Shown here in pieces: positions 24,020 to 37,588 of a stretch of DNA of 64,000 nucleotides. Position 1 is the first letter of the stretch. Each line of letters opens with the position of its first letter. Source of the stretch: Laguncularia racemosa (Eukaryota; Streptophyta; Magnoliopsida; Myrtales; Combretaceae); contig JBBMOL010000090.1 in assembly GCA_037954665.1 (NCBI GenBank), positions 1,488,001 through 1,552,000 on the forward strand. Reading direction: 5' to 3'. The notes under the pieces were generated by a model. The model was not told the origin of the DNA and made no database searches. It worked only from the letters and a program-made list of their open reading frames with translations. A program made the position numbers and the translations under genes.

Positions 24020-27000
24020 ATGGTACTGGCAGATTCTCTAGTATTCACGGTTCATAGGCAAAAGCCGGAATTAATCCGTCCGGCTAAGTCGACACCTCAT
24101 GAATTCAAAAAATTGTCCGACGTCGATGACCAAGAAGGCCTTCGGTTCCAAATCCCGGTTATACAATTTTACCAAAGCGATTCGGGTGTGCATGGGAAGG
24201 GTAGGGACCCCGTGCAAGCGATCAGGGATGCACTTGCACGGACATTAGTTTTCTACTATCCCTTTGCTGGAAGGCTTAGGGAATGGAGTGGTCGGAAGCT
24301 GGCGGTGGAGTGTAATGGTGAAGGGGTGATGTTTATAGAGGCTGATGCTGATGTGACTCTTAAGCAGTTTGGAGATGCACTTCAGCCTCCTTTTCCATGC
24401 TTGGAGGAGCTCCTTTACGATGTTCCAGGATCTGGTGGTGTGCTTGGTTGTCCATTGCTGCTTATACAGGTATTATAATATATGGTCCTTTTTCTACATG
24501 GCCTATATAACGTTGGCTCACTCTTAACAATTAATTTTTCCTAGGTTCATATTTTTTCTATTTGTCCGTTTATTATTAATACAGTTCGTCATAATTATCA
24601 ATTAACTGATGTTGTATATTATTTTTCACAATAATAATGGTTATAATATACAACGTCAAGTTGGGAGTTTGCACACAAACTCGACAGGAAATCACCACTA
24701 GCTTTACGTGAGATCTGCATGAGTATCTAAAAGGATAGTTATTAGAATATATAAATCCATGTTTAAAGACTTAAAAAGATTTAACGTAGAAATTTTAAAT
24801 AGGAAAAATATAAAAAAAAAGTTAAAAAATTATTTTATAAATTATTTTATAGTATAAGATAAAGCCTTTTCTTGCCCTGGTTTGAGAAAAGTATTTTTTC
24901 TATAATATGTTTAGATTGTATTGAAATAAGTTATTTATTAGTAACTTAAAAAAATATATTTTTTAATTTAATAGATTAGATAGTTTATAATTTAATTTTT
25001 TATTTAGATTTTTTTTAAATTCTTTTTAAAGATCTCCACCGCTTATTCTAATAATTCTCCAATATCTAACTCAAATCCAAGTTACACATTTTTTTTTTTT
25101 TAAAAGACTTCTCAAGGCAGGTAGGAGTTGTTTAACTCGTTTAAAATTCATTGTTTAGACTTCTTCTTCTTCTTTTCTTTTTTTCTTTTTTTTTTTTTTG
25201 AAGAATATACGTTTGATTTGAATAGAGTTTCTGGTTTTCCTTCTTAAACCTGCCATGCGACAGCTTGCAACATAGCACGTTGTGTTATGACACGTAATGG
25301 AATCTAGAGGCCACAGGATTCTGAAGGCCTCGGGAGTCGGGTCAACACAGATTTTGTAGCTTGCCGTCGATGTGTGTTAGCATGTCTAGTTCCATTGGTT
25401 ACTTGTATTTTCTTGTACTCGTATAAATAGGAAAATACGTATTTTAACGATTTATAACAAGAGCTTTATGCATACATCTATCTAAGTATTTCTTTAAATA
25501 GTCTAAGAAACAATAGAGATGGCTAAGCCATCCTTTAATAGATCATTTTATTAATCTTTTGACTCTATATATGAATTCTTATTGCAGAGTTTATCAATTA
25601 ATTATCTATTTGATTGCATGAATCCGATTGCTCCATATATTGAAAAATTAATGAAATGATAATCCATCTAGTCTTAAACTATTTTTAGTATTTATACCCA
25701 TCTTCCTCAAAGGTAATAACTACAGTTAAAGTTAACTGTTTTCAAATAAAAATAAAATTTTTAAATGTATCACATAAGTTCAGTTTAATATTTATTTAAA
25801 TTTAAATTCAATCATAATCAAGTTAAGTTCAGGTTTTATAATATTTTATTTAATTAATCATGAATTTAATTAAACTCATGAAACTTTGATATTCCTCAAG
25901 CCTAAATTTATTTTATATAGTGATATTATTTTAATTAAATTAATAATATGTCTTTTAAAACTGTTGATTTGACACAGATTTAACTAAGCCGAGTTTAAAC
26001 TTATTAAATACGATTAAAAGTCAGTTGCCTGTATTGACATATAATTGAAAACAAAGAAGGCACCAAGGAAAGTGACATGACCGAAGGAAGGCCAGACACC
26101 GTTGGGAATCTTTGTTTTGTTTCCCTCTTTATGGAATAATTCCACTGGCGCGAACGTAGCATGATTGCGATTGCAATTCCTTTGCAGTGATTTAACCAAA
26201 TCTCATCCACAAGTTCATAAAATATCATATCAACTCATGAAAAAAAAAAAAAAAAAAGAGTTATTGCATCATCTACTCACAAAAAACGACAGAACCTGCG
26301 ACTTTATATGCTCCGGACTCTTATATGATAGTGTTTTGTCTGGACTCTTATATTTTCCCGACCACATTGTAACATAAATACGAATATAAAAATGCTGTTT
26401 TGTATAATATCAATTCGAAGAGGATGTAGAAATTTGAACTTTAATTTGTATTTTGTTTCATAGGTCCTCGTCATCTACTTGATTTGTCAAAAATCAAATC
26501 AATTAAATGTTTTCCTTTTTCTTTAATAAGCATCTTAAATATAATGATTCCTGTAATTTATAAATAAACTAGTTATTCATGATTGTATATTTTACAAGAA
26601 AATGATGAAATCTTAATAGAAAGACCTATTTATATCAACTGAATTATAGAGTTTTGACTTTTTGAATTGAATTAACTAACTACGAGTTGGGAAATGGCAT
26701 ATAACAGGTGACGCGTCTCAAATGTGGAGGCTTCATCTTCGCCCTACGTCTGAACCACACCATGAGCGATGCAGCAGGGTTAGTTCAATTCATGGAAGCC
26801 GTGGGAGAGATTGCTCGAGGAGCCAAAGCTCCATCCATTCTCCCTGTTTGGCAAAGAGAGGTGCTAAACTCCAGGGACCCACCTAAAATCACATGCACAC
26901 ACCATGAGTACGATGAAGTCCCCGACACCAAAGGCACAATCATCCCATTGGATGATATGGCACACCGCTCTTTCTTCTTCGGACCAAAGGAAATTGCCTC

Positions 27001-27637
27001 GCTTCGGAGGTTCGTCCCGCAGCATCTAGCGAAATGTTCCACATTTGAATTGCTCACTGCTTGCCTTTGGCGATGTAGAACCATCGCCCTCAAACCTGAC
27101 CCTGAGGAGGAGGTGCGTGTGCTGTGCATTGTGAATTCAAGAACTAAATTCAACCCACCATTGCCGCACGGATACTACGGCAATGCATTTGCATTTCCTG
27201 TAGCCCTTACGACTGCAGGAAAGCTCTGCCAGAATCCTCTGGGGTATGCCCTAGAATTGGTAAAGAAAGCCAAGGCCGATGTAACCGAGGAATACATGAG
27301 ATCCTTGGCAGATCTTATGGTGATTAGGGAAAGACCCCATTTCACGGTGGTGAGGACCTATTTAGTATCGGATATCACTCGAGCTGGGTTCGATATGGTG
27401 GATTTTGGATGGGGTAAGCCAGTATATGGTGGGGCCGCAAAAGGTGGGGTTGGTGCTATACCTGGTGTTGCTAGCTTTTACATACCTTTTAAAAATCACC
27501 AAGGGGAACAAGGAATTTTGGTGCCTGTTTGCTTGCCAAGTGCAGCTATGGAAGTGTTTGTCAAGGAGTTGGATGGCATGATCAAGGGGCAAGCTGATAC
27601 AAACCAAAAGCCCACTTTTATTTTGTCTACACTTTGA
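24020..27637 (+). CDS. BAHD alcohol acyltransferase gene B (complete, two exons)
   Basis: Exon 1 is 24020-24469 and exon 2 is 26708-27637, joined in phase 0 (donor CAG|GTATTA, acceptor ACAG|GTG) to give 459 residues, the usual BAHD length. The start is the ATG giving MVLADSLVFTVHRQKPEL. Features in order: FYYPFAGRLREW near residue 75-90, GVMFIEADADVTL, EELLYDVPGSGG, HTMSD with the catalytic His167 and structural Asp171, and DFGWG at 382-386 followed by the GGVGAIPG loop. Such enzymes are soluble and esterify alcohols with benzoyl-, anthraniloyl-, acetyl- or related CoAs. Closest in character are benzyl alcohol O-benzoyltransferases and methanol O-anthraniloyltransferases, but the substrate is not determined. 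Of the three genes it keeps all canonical motifs and is the best candidate for an active enzyme. Confidence 0.95.
24470..26707 (+). other. intron of gene B
   Basis: 2238 bp with GT-AG ends, AT-rich. The segment about 25250-25560 is less AT-rich and includes GTATAAATAGGAAAATACG with LTR-like character, so a small retroelement remnant is possible. I found no paired LTR or target duplication. A run of A lies near 26240. Confidence 0.85.
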
Positions 27638-29355
27638 TTTGTAAGGCAACATAATAAAAAGGTTTTGCAACGACCGTCGGCCTATCGTCATTCGACCAAG
27701 CTTCTATCAAATGTTTAGTCGACCTATGGTGTACTAAGAGTAGAGTATGTTGTTGTATTGTTACTTGTTATACGTGTATGACCAACGTTGTAATTCGTGA
27801 GTGTGTACTATGGTAAGAATTTTGGGATGTGGCTTCCTCTTTCGTAAAAAATGCATACATAAGAGATAAAGTTTCTTTTCATGTTCTCTATATAGCCCTA
27901 TTTTAAATTGGGGGTGACATAATATCTAAGATAAAATAATAATACGACAAACCACATTATATGACACACTAGGAAACAAACAGTCTTATAAGTTATTATC
28001 TAACATTGTGTATGCTATTGCTGCAATGTATTGATGCCATGAACCTCATATTGTTACATTATAAATAGCCATTATTATAATATTTCCGTCCTTACCACAC
28101 ATAGAACTATGAAAAGGATGCAAACATAACAAACTCCCTGCAATTCATGCAATTTATCATGTGCTTGCGATAGAATATTGAAGCTCTCCAAATAAGTATG
28201 CTAAGAATATTCTATAATTATATTGAAATTCAATCAAATTATTTATATTTTGGTTAATAATTTAATTAGTTATCTATAATTATATCATCGTATTATGTAA
28301 GTCCTCAAAGATATCAATGGAACAATTTATTTCATATGAAAACAAAAATATAAAAGACTAGCACTTACTTAATATGTATAAAACTTAAATATATATTAGC
28401 ATTAGTATAAATAATTTAAATGATCCATTTAAAACACGGAACACTTAATTCATTTTATTTTTGGTTATCAACATTATGGACTTGTAATGTAGTGATCTCT
28501 TTTGACCGGTTACCTACCCAAATTGATTTATATCAATGAAAGATATAGGGATAAGATCATGAAAAGAAATTCATAAAAGTGTTTTGATTGCTAGTTGTGA
28601 AAAGTGGCAACACATATGAAGAATTCATGGTCTTAGTTCATCCTTGTATGATCCACAGGGCCAGTTATGGCTAGCAACACCTGTTTGCTTGCTTTAATGA
28701 TTTTATTTTTAAGTGGTGGATGATTAGGATACTTTGGTATGCTTGTTTGGCTAAGGCTAGACATTTGCTTTATACTCTTGTTTCTTTCAAGCTCAAAATA
28801 AAATTCAAAAAGTATATATTTATTTTTATATACTTGTTAAAATCCCATTAGAAATAGATAATTTAATCAAGTATGGATGAGTAAAGTATAAATTTTAATT
28901 ATTCATTTCGAATTTACTCTACTTTCTCTCCACCTTAAGAGGTAATTAATTTGGTGGGAACTATGAATTTGTTTCCTCCTTAATTCTATTACCTTCTAAT
29001 ATTTACACCTAACCAAACAATAGAAAAGGAATCAAATTTCCTCAGGAAAATGTATACAAAGTGTCTTTACTTTTAGAGTTAAGCAAAAGAATGAAACTTT
29101 AGACACTAAATTTCATAAATCTAAAAGTAAAAATACTTCGTTTACCTTTATCCCAATCTCCTTTAGTTGCATTCCCTCCTATTTTTTTCCTTCCACTTTT
29201 TCTTATCCCAAACATAGTGTTAGAGTCCATGAGTCATGATCAACAATTATGAAGTGGTCATGCAACCATTGGTGGCTATCTAAATATATTCTTTCTTTCT
29301 TATTTTTTTAATCTTCAACTAATTTTCTTTTTACATATTTAAATTGCTATTATAG
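27638..29355 (+). repeat. duplicated 3' flank of gene B
   Basis: Counterpart of 1105-2130 and 4298-4690 beside gene A. Around 28620-28660 the gene A copy has about 2.2 kb that is missing here. A stretch near 28780-29220 also differs in length. No gene is seen in it. Confidence 0.83.
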
Positions 29356-31154
29356 TTTATCATACCCTAAAACATAAAAGGTAACAACAGTCTACCATAT
29401 ATTTCACTTAAGTGAGATACGTAAGTCTTACAATTAACTAAGTGAGTTTCTAATACAGTTTTAAAACCTAGAAATCGTTTAATTGGAGATTAAAAAAAAA
29501 ATTGGTATTCCCCTTGCATGAGAAAACATGATAGCAAGTACTAGGTAAGTTAGTTAGGTCCTAGGGCCTATGTTACCGATAATTAGTTACAATCATACGA
29601 TAATGAACCATATAGTCATAGGCAGCTCTCAATATGTCTAAATACAATACAATAACAAGTATAAGTTTACATGAAAAGAATTAGTAAATCTAGAAATCCC
29701 CGTCATCTAAGTCCTTGTTGTATCCTAAAAACTCATCCTTAAAGCCATACCTTATTAAATCGTAAAGTAGATTCATAAGTAAGCTCTCACCTAAAAAAGA
29801 AAAGAGTGAACTAAAAGACACAGTACAACAATAATGCAATCACAAGTAGATTTCATGTAGGCCTACATTCTAATGCAATAAACAATCATTCAATTTATAA
29901 TTATCTTCATTAATATAAACAAACAACATGTTGATAGAGCATTTTGGATTTAAACCCCTAAGGCCCATTTCAGCCCACTTAAACTTCTATCCAAGCTCCA
30001 CTTGCCCATGCTGACCTATTCCACCTCATTTCAGCACAGAATTGTCCAACTTTGAGTTTAAAGCGGCTAACCTTCTCCAACTCATATCTCTATGTCTATC
30101 CCTATAACGAATAAGCACGAGATTTATACAGATAAGGAAAGGAATTAGTCAAAGATACACCCTCACAATATTAAGAGAATATCTTAAGAATTAATGCACT
30201 TTCTATGTTAGGATCATCCACAAACCTTATAAATAAGAGTTGAAGACTACCAAGTAGAGGACTTTTAAACCCTTGTACTCTCGGTAATCCTATATTCCAT
30301 CCAGTTTCTACTTGTGCTTTCTTAGGTACTAGAATGACTATGCCAAAACAAACTCCAGCATCCCCCATAGCCTATCGTATTTCCCTTCTGCAAGTAATTT
30401 AACTACCTCCCAAAAATCTAACATAACACAACATAAGAGTACTCATGACTTCAAACAATATTATAGGGAACTTAGGGTCTAATAACATTGTAGTGGTAAT
30501 TGAAAGTTAATAGGAGCAATTAAACTCCACATCATGCAAACTTGAGTAGCCTTATCTAAGTATCATCATCGTTATATAGTCCTCACTAATCATAGTCCAA
30601 TGATATCATATCGTCCACTAAGTCCCATAACCCCAAATGACTCTCGATATACCTTCTCTTCATTTATGGTGTCCATTGTCTGACATGATTCCACCAATCA
30701 ACTATCTATTGAGCCATTTCTTGATGACTTAATTGCCTAACTACCATAGTTACTAAACTATGATCATAGCCTTAGTCCAAGCCTAAGGCATCACTTGCTG
30801 ACTTAAGTCAACTATGCACAAATACACCCAATTACTTAATCAAGTTTAATTATTAGTCTAATTATTATTTCTATCACAGCAAGCAACACACATGTAATTG
30901 CATACATGGAAGTTTGAAGATTCTTAAGGCCCATACTAGTTAGAGGCTCATTAAGAGTAAGAAGGCTCAATTAGCTTTTTAACTAAATTTGGTCATTGCT
31001 ACTTAATGTTTATTAATTAAACCAACTTAAGTTATTATGGTTGCTAATTATTAATATAATTATTTAATTAGGCTTTACTTTATTCATTTCTTAAGGTTAA
31101 GCCTACTAAGCTTAGGCCCACTAAGTTCCTTCTATTAACTAAGTCCATTACTAT

Positions 31155-33001
31155 CACTATAAGAATTTCTATATATGGTAACGTTTACAGAATTTGCAAA
31201 TGTTACTAATTACTATATGTTTTGGTAGTATTTAATAAACATTACAAAAGATATATTATTTGTGACGTCTATAACGAAAGTTGGAAGATGAAAATATACA
31301 ATTTGAGTTTTGACCTTTTCCTAAGTTAAACGTCACTAAAACTCTTAGACCACACTTTCTCCAAAAATTTATCCATCCTTACTTGTAAAATAAAAACACC
31401 TAATTATTTTGAATAATGCCACTATGAAAATTTACCCTCCTAGCATTCTCAAAAAAAAGAAAAACTAAATATATATATATATATATATGAATTTTTTGTT
31501 CAAGAAATACGTCATTTTTACTTAAGTATTATGTGTTTTAGAATTATTGTAACCATACACAACTCTTTGGATAATTTTATGAATATGTATAAATTGTCTA
31601 TAAAACCAATTATTAAAAAAAAAACATAAGAAAAAAAATAAAGGAAATGCACATAGATGTAAGAATACATTACAAACTAGTATGTAAAAAACCAATTTCA
31701 ATTATATTTCTATCTATTTTGAAGTGTTAGTTTATTTAAGTAATAGTGTTTTGGTTGATGATTTGCTACTTGCATTTTTCTTAAAGCTTAACTAAGATTT
31801 AGTCATGTTGACTTAATAATATTCAAATTTATAATTTTTTGTGTAGCAGTAGCTAATGGAGTCTTTCTGCTTTCTATGATGGGGTAGATATCTTATACTT
31901 TCATAAAATAATTTTATAATTTGATTTTGATAATTTTGCAATTGAATCAATCTTTCAAATATTATAATGAGTTTGTTTGGACTTATCATCTAATTCAGGC
32001 AATTTATTAAATAAGGCTATACTATTTATTTATGGTTATGAAAATGATTAATCTGAAGTTTTTATACATTTTGTATTACAAAAGGACCAAGTAACGGGGA
32101 GTTTGTACTTTTTCCAATGCCTTATTATGAAGATAATGAAACCAAAGACGAGAGCAATGAAAGTGAAGACAATACTACACAATTATAGATAGTTTATTTA
32201 TATAGTCATTGTATTATAGTCTCGACAAAGTTTTAATTTTGAAGAATTTTTTTTGTAATACTTTGTTAAACTTAGAAATTATTTATTTAGAATGTTATGG
32301 AAATATCAATTATTAAATAAATTTTAAAGTTGTTATAATTCTTAAAACCAATGGAGTATAGTATTTTTAATTTTACATAATATTCATCATTTTTTTTTAC
32401 ATTTTTATAATTATATATACTAATTAGTAACTTTTATTGACATTGAATATATTAAATATCTATAGTTTAGTGGCATTTAAACATAATTACTAATTGTTTA
32501 CCGGTGATGTTCAAGTGTCACTTAACATAAATTTTGTTGTAACATTAAACACAAATATTTAGAATGTAATTAAATAATTTAATCACGCTTAAATGTAACT
32601 AATAATCGTTTATAAGTGACATTTAAAAGTCACTAATAATTAAAAATAAGGGATTTTTAAACGTTACAAATAACTAACTATATGTTACATTTAAATGTCA
32701 CTAACTATATTATTTTAGCAATGTTTTATCTAACTACATCTAATGTATAATTTTATTTTAGTAATATTTAGATGTCACTAAAAATTGTTTACTAGTAACA
32801 CTTAAATGTTACAAAACATCAAACTATTTGTGAAGTTTATATATTTTATGACTTCAAACATTACAAATTACTTTTTATAACACACCTTTTATGAATTTTA
32901 TTAGTGACATTAATTAAAAGTTACAAAAATGGTTTTGTAACATCTATGTTAGTTTGAGTAACATTTAGTAAACATTATAAAATATCAAAATTATTGTAAT
33001 G
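31155..33001. mobile_element. non-autonomous CACTA (En/Spm-type) transposon
   Basis: Left end CACTATAAGAATTTCTATAT; right end, read inward on the minus strand, CATTACAATAATTTTGATAT. The inverted termini stay alignable for about 38 bp through TAACGTTTAC / TAATGTTTAC. The 3-bp duplication TAT flanks it (31152-31154 and 33002-33004), as expected for this superfamily. Subterminal copies of a motif like AAATGTCACTAA recur at about 31197, 32590, 32625, 32693 and 32771, in both orientations. These are probable transposase-binding sites. At 1847 bp it encodes no complete transposase and would need one supplied elsewhere. A short acidic open stretch near 32120-32180 may be a leftover. Confidence 0.85.
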
Positions 33002-33004
33002 TAT

Positions 33005-34498
33005 GTGTCTTCTATTAAGACCTAAGTAGGGTATTAGGTCATAAAGAGAAGTGAGTCCAACTATTTTTGGAATTCAGCCTACTAACCCTAATTAAATTAA
33101 TTAACATATTAATTGAATTAATTTATCTAACTAGGGCTTAACTATTTTAATTTTAATTAATTTACCCAATTAGGTTTTTAATTTCCTAATTTAGAATCTA
33201 GACCCAATTTAATTAGTGTATGTCCAATTAAGTTATTCAAGCCCAATTATTAGTCTCATGTCATTTAGGTCCAATTAACCTATGTTAGCCCACTATGTGA
33301 TATTATGTTTAAATTAGGCCCATTATGATTTAGCGCATTGCCTAAGTCAAGCTCATTTTAAGTCTTTAAGTGATTTTGGTCTTTACCAAGCATAAGGCAC
33401 ATTTAGACTACTTGATCTTAATAAGACCCGTTTAGGATAAAACTTAAAGGAGGAATAAGCCCAATTAATTTGCGGAATTAGGGCCATTAGGCTTATTTAA
33501 GTCCAATTTAGCCAAATTAGAATTCATTTACTCATTTGATTCCCAATTTAATCTAATTTTGTTAATTTAGCAAATTCAACTCAATTATGCAAATTATGAG
33601 CTTTCTTATAAGCCACATGGGAAAAGGTATTAGGTTAGTTCATGAGTCCATTTAAGTAGGTCGACTTAAAATTAAGTTGGCCTTAGCTCAAAGTCCTCAA
33701 ATTTCCAAATTATTATGCCAAATTACTACAATTAAAACTTCTAAAAACCATCCAATTTAAATTGTCTATAGCTTTCTTATTTTAGCTTCAAATTGAATCA
33801 AACCATCATTTACGACACTTCCCCTTCATCAATTATCACCTAAATCATTATCTATCATATGAATTGGTACCAAAATCATCAAATCATCATGACAACCAGC
33901 TTATAAACATGTTAAATTTCCATAAATTTAATCAAGAACCCACTAGGAGTGGCGGCATCAATAGCCAACACACAAACATGTAAGTTTGCATACTAAACTC
34001 ATTTTCAATCATCCAAACTTATGTCTAACGTTCATCTTAGTATGTAAAAACATCAATTAACATTTGAAATCATCAAAATGCACCCAAATCATCCCTTGAA
34101 GGCGGCACTCTAGCTAATGTATTTTCAATCATGCGTTTTCAACATTTCTTAACACTTGGAATCCAATCTACATGTCTTCAAGCATCATTTTGATAAGGAT
34201 TATATATCTTACCTTCTTGGATAACAAATCTAGCCTTTGATTTCTTTGTGGCTACCCCTAATAGCCTTTTAAAATGGATTTTCTTCACTTTCCAAAGAGC
34301 TTCCTACAAGCTTTTATGATTAATAGTACTTAAGCTTAAGATTATTGTATTTAATCTCACTCAAGCTAAATTAATCACTTACTTACCTTGTTTATGGCTC
34401 ATCCCAACATGTGCACCCTTCTTTAACGCCCTTTTCACTTTGATCAAGAACTAAAACAGTTAAGAAAGTACTAAGTTAGTAAATAAATTAGAGGGTGA
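33005..34498. other. remaining body of the LTR-like insertion, centre
   Basis: AT-rich with recurring AATTAGGCCCAATT-like words, no gene recognised. It connects the CACTA element and the nested gypsy element. Confidence 0.45.
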
Positions 34499-34503
34499 TT
34501 ATG

Positions 34504-34939
34504 TGATGCAGTGAGTAGCGTGAAAACTCATGATCAATCGACGATTGATCTCAAAAATCAAAAGAAAGTGACAAACTCTCTCTTAAGAACATCTTAAAGT
34601 GTATAATATGATAAGAAATTACCTAAAAACAAAAAGAGAACTATATAAAAACCTTAAACATCCTACACTAACTGGGCGACATGGTTCAACACGGTCTTCA
34701 ACATAAGCGTGTAGAAAGCTATGTATCATTCTATGGAGTTTTCTCTTCACACACCTTAGCATGCCCACTGACATGCCTCCTAGCACAGGTGTGTTTATGC
34801 CCATGCTCATCCAACATGCCCCCCAACACAGGCGTGTTTATGCTTGTGTTGGCCTACATACGTTCCTCTACGCTTCCCCGCTTTCTTCCCCACACAGTTG
34901 CTCCATCTAGCACGGTTTCTTAAGCTTTACTCTACATCA
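34504..34939 (-). repeat. 3' LTR (left) of the deleted gypsy element
   Basis: Aligns with 37150-37583. Carries ACACGGTC / CGTGT-type short palindromic words and a TATATAAAA-like box (near 34645). Confidence 0.9.
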
Positions 34940-34949
34940 TTCTCTTCCA

Positions 34950-37130
34950 CTTGAGAAGAACTTGACCTCAAGTTCTCTTCTGGATACCAAGGTATATTGT
35001 CTAGATAAAATGGGAATATATCAGCCACATTGAAAGTCTTTAAAATGCCTATACTATTAGGCAATCCAACTACATAGGCATTGTTATTAATTTTCTGCAC
35101 AATATGGTATAGGCCATATTTCTTAGACTATAGCTTGTTATATTTTCCAACTAGAAATCTCTCCCTTCGCAGGAATACCATTACTTGATCACCTACTAAG
35201 AATAACTTCCTCCTACGATGTTTATCTACTGTTGCTTTGTACTTGGCATTAGTTTGTCCTATCTTCCCTCATACCTCTACTGTTAGTACCTGTTTCACTC
35301 TAGGCACATGTACAGTTTTAGACTCCCTTATAGTATAACCTATCTCCTTTTTCGATTACTTGATTGTGATGAATGAATGTCCCTCCACCTTAGAAGGTCT
35401 AAAATCATTTGCTAACTTCAAGGGCGAGAGAGTAAACTTCACTACATCTTTCTCCAATTTGTACACATTCTCTTTACCCACATGTTAGGCATTGACATCG
35501 TACTACCAAATAATAGGTGATAAGCATCCATATCCACTACATCACAATACACCCCATCCCAATATTTGCTAATGGAGAAGGGTACTTTGCAACATTCTTA
35601 AACCTCAATCTTCTCTGCTACCTTGATCCACCCAATGGTATATAGATTAGGATGTGTCTCTATCAGTAATTGCAACATTTACACATCTTCCTTACCTATG
35701 ATGTTCTCACAACTACCACTATCTACTATCAACTCAAATATTCGTCCATCAATAGTACATCTAGTGCAGAATAATTGATGTCACTAAGTCTATTCTTCTT
35801 ACTTCAGTGCTAGCATCAACTTCCTGATTACATAAGCTCACTCGTTATACTCATCTTCATCCTCATAGCACTCATCACCCCCATTAGGCTTACAATGAAT
35901 TCCATCCTCTTTATCCCTCTCTACTAAGTTAACCCCTCTTCTATTGGGACACTCATTAGACCAATGGCCAGGTTGATTACAATGGTAACATTTCCCTAAT
36001 ATTAGCTTTGCATAAAGGTTGTTCTACCTTTATGTGTCCTTCATCTCAATTGGTTTCTTACCTATGGCTCTCTCTTCTTTCTTATCAGTAACTTCTCCTT
36101 ACAACTCCGAGGTAGTCTTACTCCTCTCAACTACAAGTTTACTTGAACAATTAGCCCTAAATCTACTACTATCACCATCAAATCTACTAGTCTTCTCCTA
36201 CAACATCAATTCTACCCTAAGAGCCATGTTTTTAAACTCATTCAAACTCCGCAAAACTTGTACTCCGATTTTGTCCCAAATCTACAGTTTCAAACCATCT
36301 AAATATTTAGCCACCTACTGACCCTCACTCTCCCTCAAGTCATTCCTCTCTACTAACCGCATGAATTCGTGGTATATTCATGCATAGTCTACTACCCTTA
36401 GCAACACAACTAATATTGTTGAAAGAGGATTTGCTATAATCAGGAGGTAAGAAATCCCGCTGCAACAACTGCGTCATTCTATATCAGGTTCCCATTGGTT
36501 GTTTACCCTCATAGTACCTCCTACTCTGAAGCCTCTCTCACTAGGCTAAAGCACCCCCTTTCAGTCTACACGCTACTAACTTCACCTTCTTTACCTTCAG
36601 AATCTCCATATATTCAAAAAATCTATCAATTCCAACAATCTAATGAATAAAATCTTCAATATTTAAATTACCGTAAAAGTTAGGATTGTCAACCCTTAGC
36701 TTAAATTCTCTATTGTCTCTATAATCAATCCCACAATTATTTCTCTTGTATCTGCCACCACCACCACCACCACCTCTTCTATGTGGTTGTTCTTCTTCAA
36801 ACAACATATGGTCTTCCTCCTCCAAATCATCTTCATACATCTGTAACCCATTATTTGCAGTTACAGGTCAAACAACAGAATTTTCACACGTATGCTCTAC
36901 CCTTGGTTGTATTCCACCACCATTCCTATCTCTATTGGCATCAAATCCTATCGCATCGAAATGCTCGATCATGTCATCAAAGCACTATTCTAAATGTTAG
37001 AATCTCTAATCCTTGTTATCCAACACCGCTCTTTGAGCCTGCACTTCAGTTTGTGGGCTTCCATATCCCAAGCAATGTCTAAAACATGACCGCCTCCTAA
37101 ACTGCCATCTCCTGACATCGTTACAAGAAT
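34950..37130 (-). pseudogene. gag-protease-integrase-tail remnants of the deleted gypsy element
   Basis: From right to left on the minus strand: a gag start with MSGDGSLGGGHVLD near 37100; MYEDDLEEEDHMLFEEEQPH and VDNPNFYGNLNIEDFIH at 36640-36840; a CCHC zinc knuckle CYHCNQPGHWSNEC at 35949-35990; protease-like CTIDGRIFELIVDSGSCENI near 35700-35760. Then directly RRRKLFLVGDQVMVFLRRER and FNVADIFPFYLD (about 35000-35220), which is the integrase tail. The jump from protease to integrase tail shows a deletion of reverse transcriptase, RNase H and the integrase core. The proline-rich + strand frames at 36746-37082 are antisense. Confidence 0.8.
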
Positions 37131-37149
37131 TTCTTGCTCTGATACCAAC

Positions 37150-37583
37150 TGACACAGTGAATAACATGAGAACACAAGATCAATCAATGATTGATCTCAA
37201 AAATCAAAAGAAAGTGACAAAATCTCTCTCAAGAACATCTCAAAGTGTAGTATATGATAAGATATTCTTTGAAAACAAAAAGAGAACTATATAAAAATCC
37301 TAAACATCCTACACTAACTTGGTGACATGATTTAGCACAGTCTTCAACACAAGCGTGTAGGAGGTCGTGTATCATTCTATGGAGTTTTCTCTTCACACAC
37401 CTTAGCACACCAACCAACACACCTCCTAACATGGGTGTGTTTATGCCCATGCTCCTTCGACATGCCCCTAACATAGGCATGTTGGTGCCCGTGTTGACTT
37501 ACATGCATTCCTCCATGCTTCCCCACTCTCTTCCCGACTGGTTGCTCTATGTAGTACGGTTTCTTGGGCTTTGCTCTGCATCA
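37150..37583 (-). repeat. 5' LTR (right) of the deleted gypsy element
   Basis: Partner of 34504-34939; its inner edge is followed by the primer-binding site. Confidence 0.9.
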
Positions 37584-37588
37584 TTATG

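Larger units (their letters stand above)
34504..37583 (-). mobile_element. internally deleted Ty3/gypsy retrotransposon
   Basis: LTRs at 34504-34939 and 37150-37583 both begin TGA(T/C)(G/A)CAGTGA and end GCATCA or ACATCA on the + strand. The element is bounded by the target duplication TTATG (34499-34503 and 37584-37588). A primer-binding site complementary to initiator methionine tRNA (GCTCTGATACCA, 37136-37147) is 2 bp from the right LTR, so the minus strand is coding. A purine-rich tract (AAGTGGAAGAGAA on the minus strand) abuts the left LTR. Inside are gag, a zinc knuckle, a protease remnant and then the tail of integrase. Reverse transcriptase and most of integrase are missing. Confidence 0.92.

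Noticed and set aside
29361..31150. Host gene in the insertion downstream of gene B
   Set aside because: No frame of useful length or recognised domain; the sequence behaves as an LTR-like repeat bounded by TTTAT.
36746..37082. Proline-rich + strand frames
   Set aside because: They are the antisense of the gypsy gag sequence, whose minus-strand translation shows the recognisable domain.
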